From Isoetes taiwanensis (Eukaryota; Streptophyta; Lycopodiopsida; Isoetales; Isoetaceae), in assembly GCA_021234155.1 (NCBI GenBank), contig JAJEKV010000052.1, positions 9,565,284 through 9,629,283 on the forward strand: a stretch of 64,000 nt of DNA, read 5' to 3'. Of this stretch, positions 33,549 through 46,341 are shown piece after piece. How positions within the stretch are numbered: position 1 is the stretch's first letter; each line of letters opens with the position of its first letter. A program made the position numbers and the translations under genes. The notes below the pieces were generated by a model. It saw only the letters and a list, made by a program, of their open reading frames with translations, made no database searches and was not told the DNA's origin.

Positions 33549-34140
33549 TTCCATTTCCTACTGCTTCTCAATAGCTTTTAGGTTTAGTATAACTACATCC
33601 AGTGCTATGTATACTAGCAAAATATATATGATGTATTATGAAATAAATTCTAGAGCCTTCATCATATGCTTTATTAGCTTAATCATTCTAAGACTAACAT
33701 GCTAATCTGGCACTCCAGCATGATAAAAACCTATAACTTTCTACTTGCAATAATCTTTTCATTGAGTGTTCCATAGACTATGAAATGCGTACAATATATT
33801 TACTAACTAGAAAATGTTCTAACAAGTCGTTGGCATCCCAAGCATTCCAAGTTGCAGATAAATTCATTATGATTGCAAAGGAAGTATTCAATGATATGTT
33901 GTATTTCTTTACATAGAATGTTATGTTTGTAGGGGTATATGGTAGAGGTTGGTTACCTTTTTTAAGAGGTTCGATATTCCCTCAGAACCTTAGGAGAAAT
34001 CGTATTTCATATTTCAAAATCATAGGCATCTCCAATCATAAATGGCTATAAGCGAAACGAGGGCTGTATGTTTGATTGGACCCCAAAGGCATATTTGGTC
34101 TCCGCGGACGATAAAAGTCCTTTCAATTCAATTTTTTTCT
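33549..34140 (+). repeat. Spacer copy B of the tandem duplication, ending in a LINE tail
   Basis: Continues the match to 26740-27560. The end TTTGGTCTCCGCGGACGATA (34096) followed by AAAGTCCTTTCAATTCAATT is the diverged LINE 3' end also seen at 27500-27555. Confidence 0.75.
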
Positions 34141-34683
34141 AAAGATAAATGAGTGAACATATTTATGATGTTTAAATTGCCAAATTTTTAATTGCAAATG
34201 GTAGATTGACGAGATACAATGAAAGTCCACTTTTTTTATGGCTTGGCAAAACCTCAAAAGAAGTCCGTGTTTCACCACTTGATCTTTCATATGTTACCTC
34301 ATAGTTGATGTTAAAGACCGAAGATATTGTATCATGGCCATATAGTAGATATTGCTTCAATACTATATCCTATGGAAGAAAAGTTTGTGCATATACATGC
34401 CATATAGGTACTTGTTTTACAATGCATTCAGAAGTCTTTTAGCATCTTAACAAGAAAGCAATTGTAATTGATAATGAGTTAAAGAGAAAAGGAACATTGT
34501 TCCATTTCTCTCGGTTTGATCAGATCAAGCTGTACATGTATAGTTTGGTAATATGGTACAATTAAATTGAATGGGTTACATTTATTGTAGCCTCTTTGAT
34601 TTTTGGTACAACTAAAATGAATGGGGTACATTTATGGTACCTTCTTAGCTTCAAAATAAACTAAGTTTTAACGAGGAGCTTCT

Positions 34684-36118
34684 CTAGCATCTACTACCAA
34701 CACTACAATGGAGGGCACCAGCAGAAGCAGTTATTTGTGGAACTGACGCTGCTGGTCTAATGGCAAATCTTTGAGCTATGGTATATCCTGGATCGGCACT
34801 TCCACTTCCTGACTGTACAAAGAAGGCACCATTGAGGAAAATGTCTCCTTGAGATTTCCATATCCAGTTACTATTTCTACCAGAAGCTTCTCTCTTTGTT
34901 ACCTGCAATATACACGTCACAGAAGTGGCTCGAATTATATGTTTATGGGGGCAAAGCAATAAAATAGAAGTAATACCTGCTTCTGTGCACCAGCTGCATA
35001 CCAATTAGCTTCACTCAATATTCTAGGTCCTGCACTTCCTCCTACTGCATACATTAGCCAGTTCTCATAGTGGTTATTCACCACATGGGCGTAGCCAAAT
35101 CTAACCCTGCATTCGAAGAAAAAGAACATGTTATTACTTTTCTTACAACATGAATGTCTTGTAATATCATACCTAGGCATCCTTTCTACACATCCTTGGG
35201 AGAAGTAATTGTACACGACAGTCACTTTCATAGCCTTATCAGCACTGAAGCTGTCGGAATGTCCCAGAAGCATGACCTGGATAGATTTCAATAAAAAGGT
35301 GGTCAAAAAGTACGGATTTTATAGAAAAGATGGCATCTACCACTGACCTTGTCATGGTTAGTAAAGTGGTTGTTAGAGATGGTAACCATATTAGAGGCAT
35401 GGATAACATCAATAAGTCCATCAGTAGCATGGGAGAGAAAGTTATGATCGATCCAGACATTGTTAGATCCAAAGACAGCAATGGCATCACCGTCAGCGCC
35501 GTTACGGTCGCCAGTGTGGGTGACGGAGGTCATGATGGTACCGTGGGAGCCAGGGACGCAGTTGATGATGGTAAGGCCATGGATGATAACGTGGCTAGAG
35601 AATTGGACGGTAAGGCAGGGGCCACCGTTACCGATAACCACGTTGGCACCACGGCCGTCGATGGTGGTGTAACTATTGACCATGAGCTCCTGTTTGAGGC
35701 GGATGGACATGCTGGACGCAAACACGATCCAAATGGGCCCGATTTGGACGGTACCGTAGCGCAGGGTTCCGGGCGCAGGATGAACCGGGTCATCGCCAGG
35801 ATCTGTCACCACGTATAGCCTCCCACCCTTGCCCCCCATTGCATTCTTTCCAAACCCTACTGCGCAATCCGCCAGATGCATCCGGTTCTTGCTCCAGTTT
35901 GGGTCGTATCTCCAACAGTTGTCTATCACATTTCCTCCATAGCTGTACCTGTATAACAGAATTGAATTGAATTGAATTGTCCATAGACATAAACATTTGT
36001 CGAACTAGACTGCCATGCATTATTACCTCGGTGCTGGTGCTGATGCTTCTACCGGTGCAAATATAAGCTGAGAACATATAATGAGAACCAGGAGCATTAC
36101 ACAGATTGGTCGCGACAT
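34684..36118 (-). CDS. Pectate lyase, secreted (five exons)
   Basis: Pectate lyases (polysaccharide lyase family 1) cleave de-esterified pectin by beta-elimination in the cell wall and need calcium. Exons on the minus strand: 36118-36027, 35948-35348, 35276-35173, 35106-34977, 34902-34684, all with GT/AG borders and consistent phase. I start at 36118 because that Met opens a signal peptide ([20 protein letters not shown]) and a TATA-like box lies at 36222-36232; the upstream in-frame Met at 36223 overlaps the TATA. Mature protein: [58 protein letters not shown] (calcium-binding region), [22 protein letters not shown] (catalytic Arg region) and a Cys-ending tail. About 380 residues, the usual length. 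No stops or shifts seen. A broken copy lies downstream at 30.6-31.6 kb. Confidence 0.95.
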
Positions 36119-36221
36119 CTCAAGTGTTTCTTCGCCTTCCAAATTTTCATATTTAAGCACTCCTTCGACACCCCACGTCTCACGTCCAAGTCGTGACATG
36201 AGCAGCTCAATCGATCGTGCC

Positions 36222-36232
36222 ACTATATATTA
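36222..36232 (-). promoter_or_regulatory. TATA box of pectate lyase gene
   Basis: ATAATATATAG on the minus strand about 105 bp upstream of the chosen ATG at 36118. Confidence 0.5.
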
Positions 36233-36239
36233 TGCCTTT

Positions 36240-37610
36240 TTATTGGGCCCGACCCAACATCGATTGTTGGTCAATTGACCAGGGAAAAAAAAAATTTAAT
36301 TAAATTACTCCTGGCCCCGGTCCGGCAGATACGTCCACCGCAGCAGGTCGGTCTATCTTTCAGCTCTTGTTTTTTATCATGCTATTTAAAAATGCATGTT
36401 TCATGCTTTAAAATGCTCCTGTTTTCTAGACATGGGCTTCACAAAGTATTAAGAATTCGGTCTAGATTCCATTCGCTTTCAGAAGCTCCTAGATTGGCAC
36501 AACCTCTTCGCGGAAATATTTCAAACTGTAGCCTGGAATGCAGTATTGTACAGCCAGATTCGACACATTTTTTCTGAATAAATGTCCCCTCTCCATCTCT
36601 ATATGTCTTCTTCCAATTCTAGCTTGTGATGACATAAAAATTCAGGATTCTTGTGGTAGAAAACACTCATCACTAACAGTATGATTTTGATGCAGCCATT
36701 TCCAACAAAATTGAGGCATTGTTTTTTGAAATATCGAGAAGCATGTAGTTTATTGTCTTTGAAGGATTTAGTTTAAAATATGCTCGTGTCATGCATGCTT
36801 CACTTTAGTGCTTCAATTTAATTTAATGCTTCAATGCTAAGGGCACATTTTTATGGTAGGAATATATAATTCTGGCTGTTTTGAAGTTGTTTTAAAGGTT
36901 TATTTATTATTGGTTCTTCACGAGGTATGCAGATTTTTTATGAATTATCTGCACGAACATAAAAGTTTAGATTCCTGCAAAATAGGCCACAAAATATCCC
37001 CAAAGTCGGCCTCCTCACCTAAGTCCGTGGGTCGACCCAACTACGTAAGTCGCCACTATAATAACACAGTTTTAACATTGTCTTCAATTCACTTTGAGCC
37101 AAACAAGTAAAAATGATAAGGATGTAAAAATAAGTTACTTTATATTTTGCTTTTGCATCAAATGAGATCGTGCCACATCGCATATCTTTCTAGAACCTCT
37201 CTGTAAGTTCTCGCTGCTTGCAATTTCTCTAAAGATTTTACCTTCGAATCTACTTGCAATTCTGGAATCCTGTTCTACTCAGAATTCTGAGAATTTTTAC
37301 TAGGCACAAAATGTAAAGTAACATGTTTCCACATTAAGAGAATGTCTCTCATTCCAGAGATACAATGCCTCCGTCTAACGGCTTCGGGAATGTTTCCATC
37401 TCTAGAGAGACATTCTCTTAGGGAGTGTTTCCATCTCCATAGAGACATAAAGAAGTGTCTTCATAAAACAGATATATCATGGATGTCTCTTTATGTTGTT
37501 AAAAGTTAAAACAGTTTTGGAGTTGTCCCTAAAGCTGCAATCACATCCCTCTGATGCGAAACTCTTAAGCTTTTAAGAGTGACAGGAAGGAGAATAAAAA
37601 GATACATGCA
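36240..37610. other. Intergenic region between pectate lyase promoter and NADH kinase 3' end
   Basis: No gene recognised. A 15-bp inverted pair TAAGAGAATGTCTCT (37335-37349) and its complement (37405-37419) could form a hairpin; related AGAGACAT motifs lie around it. CT-rich stretch near 36590. Confidence 0.45.
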
Positions 37611-37617
37611 TATAATA

Positions 37618-40123
37618 CTAAAGAAATATTTTTAATGGTGGACCACCTGATGAAATTTTGACTGTAGACCCAAAGGTGATGGGCCTGGACAGATGTGAGC
37701 CATCAAAGTAAATGCAACCTTGCCTGCAACCCCACCTAATGTGCATTACCTCATCCTTCTTCACCCAACCACGAAGATGTTGGACGTGGGTCTCATAAGG
37801 TAAAATAGGTTCCCGCACCATATACTGCAGATTTTCTGACAGCAATGGCATTGAATATCCTCCAGCAGAATGCATAGCTGCTGTTGAACCTGCTGCTGTA
37901 CATAAACGCAATCCACTTGACCGGCTGTGAATTAACGGGGTGATCTGGTCACCATTGCTTTGCTTGCAGATTCTGTATATAACAGAAGCTCCATCAACCA
38001 GTCTTATCTCAAAATATGCACATTATGCAGCTTACACAGGTCCAAGGATCCAAACCTAAATGTAAACCGCGACACAGATGCTGGATTTGGATGTGCCAGA
38101 AGTACGTCATTCAAAGCAGGGATGTCATATGCTACATCATCAATATATGTTTGGATTCGATGTAGCTCAATTGCCATTCTCCTCTTTTCTAATATTTCAT
38201 CCAGCACCTGCATAAATATGACAGTAACAATACTTTCAACATTTGATTGGTAACAAAGACATGCTCACTTGAGCAATTCAAATATTCAACATACAGCAGA
38301 AGTTTCATAAACTACTCATTAAGTCTACAATAATGTTCTATGGATACGCACTTGTTGGCCTGTTTCTCCAGTACTCTTGCTATGCAATGAGCTGATGCAA
38401 ACTCAGAGGCACCATAAGTAGGCCAAGTTCTTGTAGAAAGAAAGTTTAACGGACATTTTCCTAACTCCAGTACTCTTGCTATGCAATGAACTGATGCTAA
38501 CTCAGAGGCAAGATCCCATAAGTACGTCCATTGAAGATATGCACCAAATGACGCCTTCGCCATCCACATGGCCTGGTGCAACTGCTGCACCCCAGCAAAT
38601 GCGCATGAGATAATGGTGCATACATCACAGACTTATTGTTTATAATGTCTTCAATAATATGCGCAATAATTATACAACTGTTTGAAACATGAAGAAAGTT
38701 TTAAACCTCTTGAAGCAATAGCCCATATAGCTAAAGAAGGACAATGGCCGCATGAAAATGGGGAAGTTTGGTTTAGCTTTTCCATGCTGAACTTGATCAA
38801 GAGAATAAAAAGCACAACATAATATTGCAAGCCAGGGATGTCAAGGTCTATGTTCTGCCCTCACCATAATCAGTAGCATGAGGTCTTTAACAGTTCTAAT
38901 AGATGTTCCAAGTGACTCATTATAGAGAATGCTCCATGCTGACAATTCATTCAATTGTGAAGAGAGTATTTTATTTTCCATCCATCTTATGTCAAGCGGC
39001 TTAAATTCTAATCCTTAAGCAATACACGTTGTTATTTGTTCTAACAACTCCCATTTGAACATGGCTACAGAATTCCCTTACACTGGCATAGATTTAATTA
39101 GACTGATTAGGTAAGTACTATTACCTGTAAAAAAAAGGGGGATATGGTGGCAATATCTTAAAATTGAAGAGAAAGAGAGCTCTTCAAAAGGGACAGCAGT
39201 ATTCTGGGACAAACAACCATAAACTTCCCTTATTCCACAAATCTAGTGCATGGATGCAAGCATTACATTATCATAATTACCCTAAAGCTATTATCATAGA
39301 TTTACAGCTTATAGAAAAGCAAAATCAATTTCATATCTTGGTAAATGAGCAAACCTGCTCAAAATTGTCTGCGGACGCACCGCATAGGTAGCCTCTACTA
39401 CGTGTTGCATCGAATTCTTCTAGCTTAGATTCTACCTGGGGTACACAGGAACAATATGTCATTTGATACTTAGAAAAGTAATTCTATGAATAACTGAATA
39501 ACTTGATAGAACTATTTTGGAAGTTAAGGAGCACCAAATAGACATATTTATCAAACTCGTTATATTGATTACTAACTGCAAAGGTATTTACCAAACATTT
39601 CATACTGATAATTAAGAAGTTAACCTCATCAGACTTCGTTGGATCTGAATTGACTCCCAAAACTGGAATGTCATCATCCAAATAATGGCTGGCTTGCAAT
39701 AATGTCCCGTCTCCGCCAACAGTAATAACAAGATCTACACCCCGAATGGGTCTATCAAGCTCCTCTCTCATAACAAGTTTCCAGTCCACTGCCTTGCGAT
39801 CAAGCACATCCTTGCATTTCTGGACTGTTTGTTCATGAACCTGATGCCTGTCAAACAAATTACCAGCTACCTGAAAAAAAAAACAAGAGTTTGAGCCATG
39901 ACTGTTGCTAAGTAATTCAAACCATAATCAATACATCCATCCTCATCTAGCAAAATCCTTTGTTCAGAAGCGAATTTAAAGGATCTTACGCCTAAATATA
40001 CTGAAGATTGCAGGAGCCAAATACCTGGTTTTGAAGAAATGAAATATCCCGGTGGATGCCAATATATAAATCGTAGGCGCTGCGCTTAAGAAGAACTAAA
40101 ACTCGCTTCATGGTAGCAGACAT
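37618..40123 (-). CDS. NADK3: NADH kinase, NADK3 type (five exons)
   Basis: Phosphorylates NADH (and NAD) with ATP to give NADPH/NADP; the plant NADK3 type is peroxisomal and prefers NADH. Exons on the minus strand: 40123-40025, 39870-39625, 39435-39355, 38207-38056, 37972-37618. Lengths 99, 246, 81, 152 and 355 nt add up to 310 residues plus stop, against about 317 in Arabidopsis NADK3. Seen: the GGDG nucleotide motif in VITVGGDGTLLQASH, then PVLGVNSDP, EEFDATRSRGYLCGA, the second motif LNDVLLAHPNPASVSRF and RSSGLRLCTAAGSTAAMHSAGG. Short N-terminus MSATMKRVLVLLKR without a transit peptide, as in NADK3. The end, PLKIFL, is shorter than the Arabidopsis tail and no clear peroxisomal signal remains. 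The exon 4 donor (TTTAG/GTTTGG) is weak but the phase fits. Confidence 0.93.
38340..38540 (-). repeat. Short direct duplication in NADH kinase intron 3
   Basis: CCAGTACTCTTGCTATGCAA followed by TGA(G/A)CTGATGC at about 38369 and 38466, period about 97 bp, in the 1147-bp intron 38208-39354. The minus strand is open across it (38312-38590), but there is no family match and it lies inside the kinase intron. Confidence 0.7.
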
Positions 40124-42466
40124 GAGGGGTAGCCATAGACAACAGGGGAAGAAGAAGCATCACGACATACAGACGGAATGAATGCGTAGGTTATGTAGTA
40201 TAAATACTTGTCCTATCTGCAACTTGATATATAACGTGATCCAAAAACAATCTGCCACTGCCAATTGTTAAAAATTCGTTCCCTTGGTCTAATACAATTT
40301 GTGATAGCAGCAAAAAATACTTAGTAATGGGTTTGTGTTGGTTCATATGGCGCTGATGTTTGAATCTGCATTTTCGCCTTGTGTTCCAATGGCGGTATGA
40401 TGACGAGGTGTTCTTCCTAACAACTCAATTTGTTCTTCGAACTTCCAATTCACAAATCATGTTTTAATGCCCCATTGGCAAACTCAAATAAATAAAACAG
40501 TAAAATATATAACTTGGCTAGGATTACTAAAAGATAGTTGGGCGGGTGGGTCTCTGTATGTGCGTGCATTGTGACACAAATTAATGCACACAATGGCATT
40601 TGTGTGTGTTTATGCCATTTATCCTCCATCATTTATTTCCATTTTGTAGTTTGAGTTTTTAAAAGTTTGAGCACCTGAACTGTAGAATGCCTTTCAAATG
40701 GTGGTTGCTAGGACTTTTATGTCGTTGCTTTTAACATTATGGGAGGGAGCCAAGCAAAGGCCCAATGGTATAAATCCCATTGTGATCTAAGTTCCCATTG
40801 GTCAGTTTCCTATTGATCATGAAACCCCGAAGCATTCTAGAGGTCAGAAACAGGACCAGAAGTTCCCATGACTGCCTCATTTTGGAGGAGTCAAGTAAAG
40901 GTGTCCATGGGAATGATGCTTGTTTGGCGCCGAGGTCCGACCTTCGCATGTGGGTTAGAAATCTCAGGCATTCCAGCCCATGGGAAGGCGCCCAAAGGAG
41001 ATTACATTGAACCCTTATTAGCATTACTATCTACTTCGGTCAATACCTCCGTAGGCTTAACATTCCATATTGCATCTTGAGCAAAACACAGATTGCATAT
41101 CTGCCTAAATATTTTCTATTCCCAAGAATCTGTGTTAAAAGCGTAACAATAAGTCATATTAAGCCTAGTTAGGCTATAAAGACGTGTATGTGTTATCATC
41201 AATACAAGATTAATAATCATTTGCTTATATCTAATTCATTTCTGTATCAAATATTTACACATTTCCCTATCTTTTTGCATTTTTTTAGGCATTCATTACG
41301 TAGCCATCAGGTATACAATTGCATTATTTTATAATATCCAAGTCACACAAGCATTATACTGCCCAGCCTTTCATTGCAATCTGTTAAGTACATAACTATT
41401 TAGAAAGATATTAGTACTCAAGGTATTTATAAAGCTAAATTATCATATCAGATATATTGTACATCAGGTAATGATGCAAAAGGTACATTGGTGTTTCTTG
41501 GTTTATCATCTTTCACCAATTGTGCTTTTTTTGCCCTTGCATACTTTCAAGAAAAGCTAAAATATGTAGTCCTTACATAATAATTGAGATCAAATCTAAG
41601 CGATCTGCGATTGCCATCCAATACTTACATATAAGAAAGTAAATAGAAAAAGCACTCTAGTTTAGTTTTATTAGCCTCTATCATAGTCTGAGACTAGCTG
41701 TGCTCCATTGTTTTGTCATCCAATCACAAGCCTGAGCTTATGTTGTTTAAAAGAAAAAATATCTACTCCATAGTAGCCATAAATTTGTGTTATGATCTGT
41801 TCTAATATTCCATATAGCTTAGATTTAGCAAAATATTTTATATTAGTAAATACCTTCCATGGGGTTGATTAAGATACCATGTTACATTAAAATTCTCATC
41901 TTTTCTAGCATTTTGCAGTCCATGGCCATCATTTGACTATTAGTTTTGAGTTATTGGCATCCACCTTGCAGCAGCAGCCCATGACTGTCAGATGCTACAC
42001 GGCTGCCATGCTCAAGATCATAAAACAAGAACAAAGAGACAAAGGTGTACATAGAATATGGGAGATGTGCTCTTGAAATAAAACATGGTTACATCTGAAG
42101 AGGCTCTGGTCTAATACAGTATAGACCGCAAATCTGAGCCCTAAATCTAGCTAAATCTAAATTGTACACTTCTGTTAACCTTAGCATGTGTCAATTTTAA
42201 TATGCCTAAATGCCTAATATAGTTTTCAACCACTAGACACTTAACATATGCACGATTTGGACCACTTGGTGGTTAACAATGCTTGCCGCTAAAAGTTTTT
42301 AGCATGAAAACATGTATAGACTTTTATACGATAAATTCAACAATTACAATTTGATGCCAAAAATTAGTGGAATAAACGGTGGTAATGGTTGGGTTTTATC
42401 GCTGAAAGCTGAACATGAGTGCGTAATATCACTCAATGCCCAGACCATGTCGATGTCGATGGGCCA
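40124..42466. other. Intergenic DNA with a possible solo LTR
   Basis: TATTTATA (minus strand, about 40197-40206) about 75 bp upstream of the NADH kinase ATG could be its TATA box. Around 40740-41240 a GC-richer stretch ends in TATAAAGACGTG and ATCAATACAAGATTAA, which recalls the R/U5 end of a Copia-type LTR, but no partner or primer site is seen. The rest is AT-rich without recognisable genes. Confidence 0.35.
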
Positions 42467-43110
42467 GAAGTTTTTTTTTTTTTTGAAGAACGTGTTTTAC
42501 TTCATATTATACACTCAAAATATTACAAAGTACTTCCAGAAGTAAGGAATGTCCCTGAAGCATCAATCACTTTTAGATGATCACTCCATATTGGAATTTT
42601 AATACGATCAGGCCAATTGGAGATCTCGAAGCAATTATACAACTTCTTCTTAATTTCTTGAAGCACCACACGAGAAGAAATAAACTTATCATAAAGACCT
42701 TTCTTCGCCCCATACACTCCATATTAGCCAAGACTTTGCCATGTGAAATGCAATCCTTTTAGAAGCGATCCAACCGATTTGGATAAATACCCAAAAAGAA
42801 AGTCCGACTATCCAAAGATACTCCAAAAAGAGAATGCGGCCGGGACCTAAGACTACTCATTTCGCACACAAATATAAACAGTGCTCCAATGTTTCAATGC
42901 ACCGCTCACACATTGGGCAAAGTGGGCTTACTCCCGGCTTAAAGCGATGAACCATCTCATTAACTCTGAAAGAGCGATGAATCACCTGCCAAAGTAGAAC
43001 ATTTACCTTTGAAGGATTATATTTAGACCAAACAAGGTTCCAGATGGATTGCCATTGAGAAGGCAAAGTCTGTAAGTGCCATTTTCGAGAAGGTGATAAA
43101 GTATTTGATA
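42467..43110 (-). mobile_element. LINE 3' fragment with zf-RVT domain and poly-A tail
   Basis: The minus strand encodes the reverse-transcriptase zinc-binding domain: WQSIWNLVWSKYNPSKVNVL, LWQVIHRSFRVNEMV, then CPMCERCIETLEHCLYLC with the Cys/His spacing of zf-RVT. The frame ends near 42857, then 3' UTR to a poly-A (T run 42470-42484 on the plus strand). This is a second LINE family, distinct from the TTCC-tailed one. The 5' part is truncated near 43110, where a tandem TTTCCAGAAGTTGT repeat begins. Confidence 0.82.
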
Positions 43111-43218
43111 GCCATCCTCTTATATTTCCAGAAGTTGTATCAATGGATAAAGTATTTCCAGAAGTTGTGTCAATGGATAGCCATCCTCTTATATTATGAG
43201 GTGGCCCAATATACGTGC

Positions 43219-43250
<32 letters not shown>
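43095..43250. repeat. Short tandem duplication and A31 run
   Basis: GATAGCCATCCTCTTATATT occurs at about 43107 and 43177, with AAGTATTTCCAGAAGTTGT-type units between. An uninterrupted A run follows at 43220-43250. Confidence 0.85.
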
Positions 43251-43252
<2 letters not shown>

Positions 43253-46200
43253 TAAAATTAAAAACATGGAGACCTTTAAAAATATAAATACCATAAATGT
43301 GAACCACGTGATCAGCCATAAAATCGTGAGTGGGCATTGATCAGTTTGTGACTATGCGTTCGTGCTCCAAATATGCATGTAAAATAACCATGGCATAGGA
43401 AGGGCCATTGTGACATTTTACGTATTTATATGGTATCTACACATATATAATTGAGAATGTCCGATAGGGACGTCCAGGTGGCAAAAAATCTGAAGCTCTA
43501 AAGCTTAACGCATATTTTTCCCGGACAATTTTTTGCAAGAAGAAAAGAAAAGAAAAAATGATGCTCCGTTTCGACTCACCTTACCGCCTTCATCGCCATA
43601 GCCATAGACATAGTCGTGAGAATTTCGGCACAATCTCTGCCTGTTGTAGAAAATTCAGGTGTTGTGCGCTTTCCATCCTGATTTTAAACACCCAGATCAC
43701 AGAAAGGAGATGAAAAGCCATAAAACTGGAACCACTTCTGAGACAAGAATCCCTGATTTCTGCTCCTAACGCCTCTGTAATGCCTTTGCCTATCTTCCCC
43801 TCAAAAATGGATTTTGAATTTCTTGGTTAAAAGCTCTCGAATTGACAGATTCAACCTATTTGGGCACAAAAATCCCTGTTTTACGCAGACCGAAATCCCT
43901 GCTTTTTGCTTTGCGATATGCTCTGTTTTCCCCCAAAAATACTCTGTTTTTCCCCTTTGATACGATTTGGGAGCACAGAACTGGTCCGCATTCTTCTGCA
44001 GGCTATGGCATGTCTCAAAGGCAAATCCGGATCATCTGATGGGCGAATGCTTCAAGTCCAGACTTTCTAATCTCAGAATGTAATCATTTTCCTAATTTTA
44101 TATCACCCGCGCAGGCACTTAGAACACTGGCAAAAGTAATCTCATCTGGTCTTACGAAATCCTCTTGCAAAAGGCCTCTTTACCATCCTTATGCTGAGAA
44201 AAGCCAGCAATCAATGAGTTCCGTGATACAATATCTCGTAAAGGCATCCTGTCAAAAACTTTGTTAGCTCTACTCTACTTATCAATAATTGTATTGTTGA
44301 CAAACACATCAGCTGTGCAACCATCCTTGGGTCGGAAAGCATGGGGAAAACAGAGAAACAAAAAAAAAAACAGTAAAAAATGCCCCTTGCCGGCCTCTGA
44401 AGAATGGACGACCGTCCAGTGGCCAAGCTAGTGTCGAAGAAGAAGCGCTTTTCTCTGTTTTTGTCCTTTAAATTTGGCGGACACCAGCTATATCTGACTA
44501 TTCTCTATTTTGTTGCCCGAGATTTTTTTCTTTTCCTTTTTTTAAACCCAGACCTAGATAAGGTTTTTTCAAAATCTTACTCTAGATATTCTCTCATCTA
44601 TCAATTACATGGATGGATGGACCAGAGCAAGTCACCTTGGCCTTTCTAGTTTGCATTCTCAAGTAAAGGTTCTGGAAAACAATTGTTTATAGACCATGTG
44701 TGCCCAATATTGCCTTTCGTCAAGCATAGTTAAAGATGCACAAATCCTCTCAAATGTGTCGAGTGTGTGATATGCAATCTAGGCATATATATTGAATGTC
44801 TATAAAGAAGTTGCATCTAAAAAATAAATATTGATAAACCATATGTATGATGTCATCAAACAATCTCTAGGGACCCAAACCCTTCCAAGTTCATGAAGTG
44901 TTAATAAGCCATACAAATTTTTCAAATTTAAACAACTTGAGTGCACCTTCATGACCTTAGGCTAAAGTAAATTTTGATAGCATTGTGGAGGGATCCTACA
45001 TTCATGATACCAAATCTTGCGTCTCCATGGAGTGTGACTACACCCGATGACAAGTATGTTAGGTACCACCACACCCAATCATTAGCATGATGGACTAGGT
45101 TATATACCACATGTAAGAACTATAGAGAATAGTATCATAACAAAACCACCATTGTGCGACAACGATCAGTAGCTTCCTCAGATAGGAGGAGGACTAGCTG
45201 GAGTAGTAGCAGGTCTTTAATGTCTTAAGGATTAGAAGCAAAGCTTCAGTGATTTGAGGTTGAGTGAATAATTCCAAGTCCCAAGCTTATTTTAATACGT
45301 TAAAGGTTGGTTGTGGCGATGTTTTTTAAGTGGTAAAATTTAGAACATTGTAGAGCATTTAACTTTAATTTTTACCAGTGGTGAAAATTGAACATTGCGA
45401 AGCATTAAGGGAAGTAGGTAGAACTATATTTGCACCGGGAAAATTGTTTAAAGGATGTATATTTGCACCAAATAATTTGTTAGATAGTAGATGCCAAGTG
45501 TAAGGCAAATGTCCTGCGCTTTGCTATTGTGCCAACCAGTGCAGTAGCCGCCTTCGGTTTTGGTTTTATGCCCGGACGGCTGGGACGTTGTTTCCTGAAC
45601 GAAGTTAACTTAGGTTGAGAATTCCTCGCATCAAGTTGGAGGTCTTGACACGCACTTCAGACGTTTTGTGCTGCACCCCAACCTATAGAAGAGCAATCAT
45701 GCTAAGCATAGATATAAGACATGCAACCCAACAGGCCTGGGTGGTTATAGATGGCTCACAATGAACGGTACTGGAGCATCCAAAAAATCCAACATTTTAT
45801 TTGGCAAGATCTATCAAAAGAAGATGAAATGAGATGCGCAGACCTTTTTAAGAGTTACACTACTATTCCTTAGCAAACAACCCATCCAAGGAATTTTTTG
45901 CAAGATAAATGCATATATAAGTATGACACGATTAGCAACATGCAAATTATAAAAGAGAGAATCCCATCTCCCTAACTTGACAAGAATTGAAACTCTGTAT
46001 GTCTTTTACATGTTAATCCATTTTACCAATCGAAAGTGCATCTTCAACATGCATTAAACATACAAGGAAGGACCTGGTGAACAAGGGCCTGGTGGCATGC
46101 AAAAGAGCTTTAGACCTTTAACTGTGAACAAAGCATTGTATTTCGATTCCTGCAAGTTGATAGAGTGATAGGAAAAATAAGCGATGACCTTTGTTTGAAT

Positions 46201-46290
46201 CTATCAGTTGTAATTCAAGGATGCCTATTGTGGAAGCTGAACTATCACAAATCCCAAGCTAGATAATATCTGGAACATATCGTAAGTCTA
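43251..46290. other. Non-coding DNA
   Basis: No gene, RNA or element I can support. Short chance frames only. GC-richer patch at 45540-45600. Confidence 0.4.
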
Positions 46291-46319
46291 GTTGATAGGG
46301 TTGGAAGAAGAGAAACGTT

Positions 46320-46341
46320 CGCGGCGGCCTTGGCCGCCGCG
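46320..46341. repeat. GC-only hairpin
   Basis: CGCGGCGGCC, TT, then the exact complement GGCCGCCGCG: a 10-bp all-GC stem in AT-rich DNA. Confidence 0.85.

Noticed and set aside
35330..35818. 162-residue plus-strand frame
   Set aside because: Antisense shadow of pectate lyase exon 2, which has strong family matches on the minus strand.
36119..36223. Upstream Met (36223) as pectate lyase start
   Set aside because: It would put 35 residues before the signal peptide and overlaps the TATA-like box; Met at 36118 starts a normal signal peptide.
38312..38590. 92-residue minus-strand frame as a gene
   Set aside because: Lies in the NADH kinase intron and is created by a short direct duplication; no family match.
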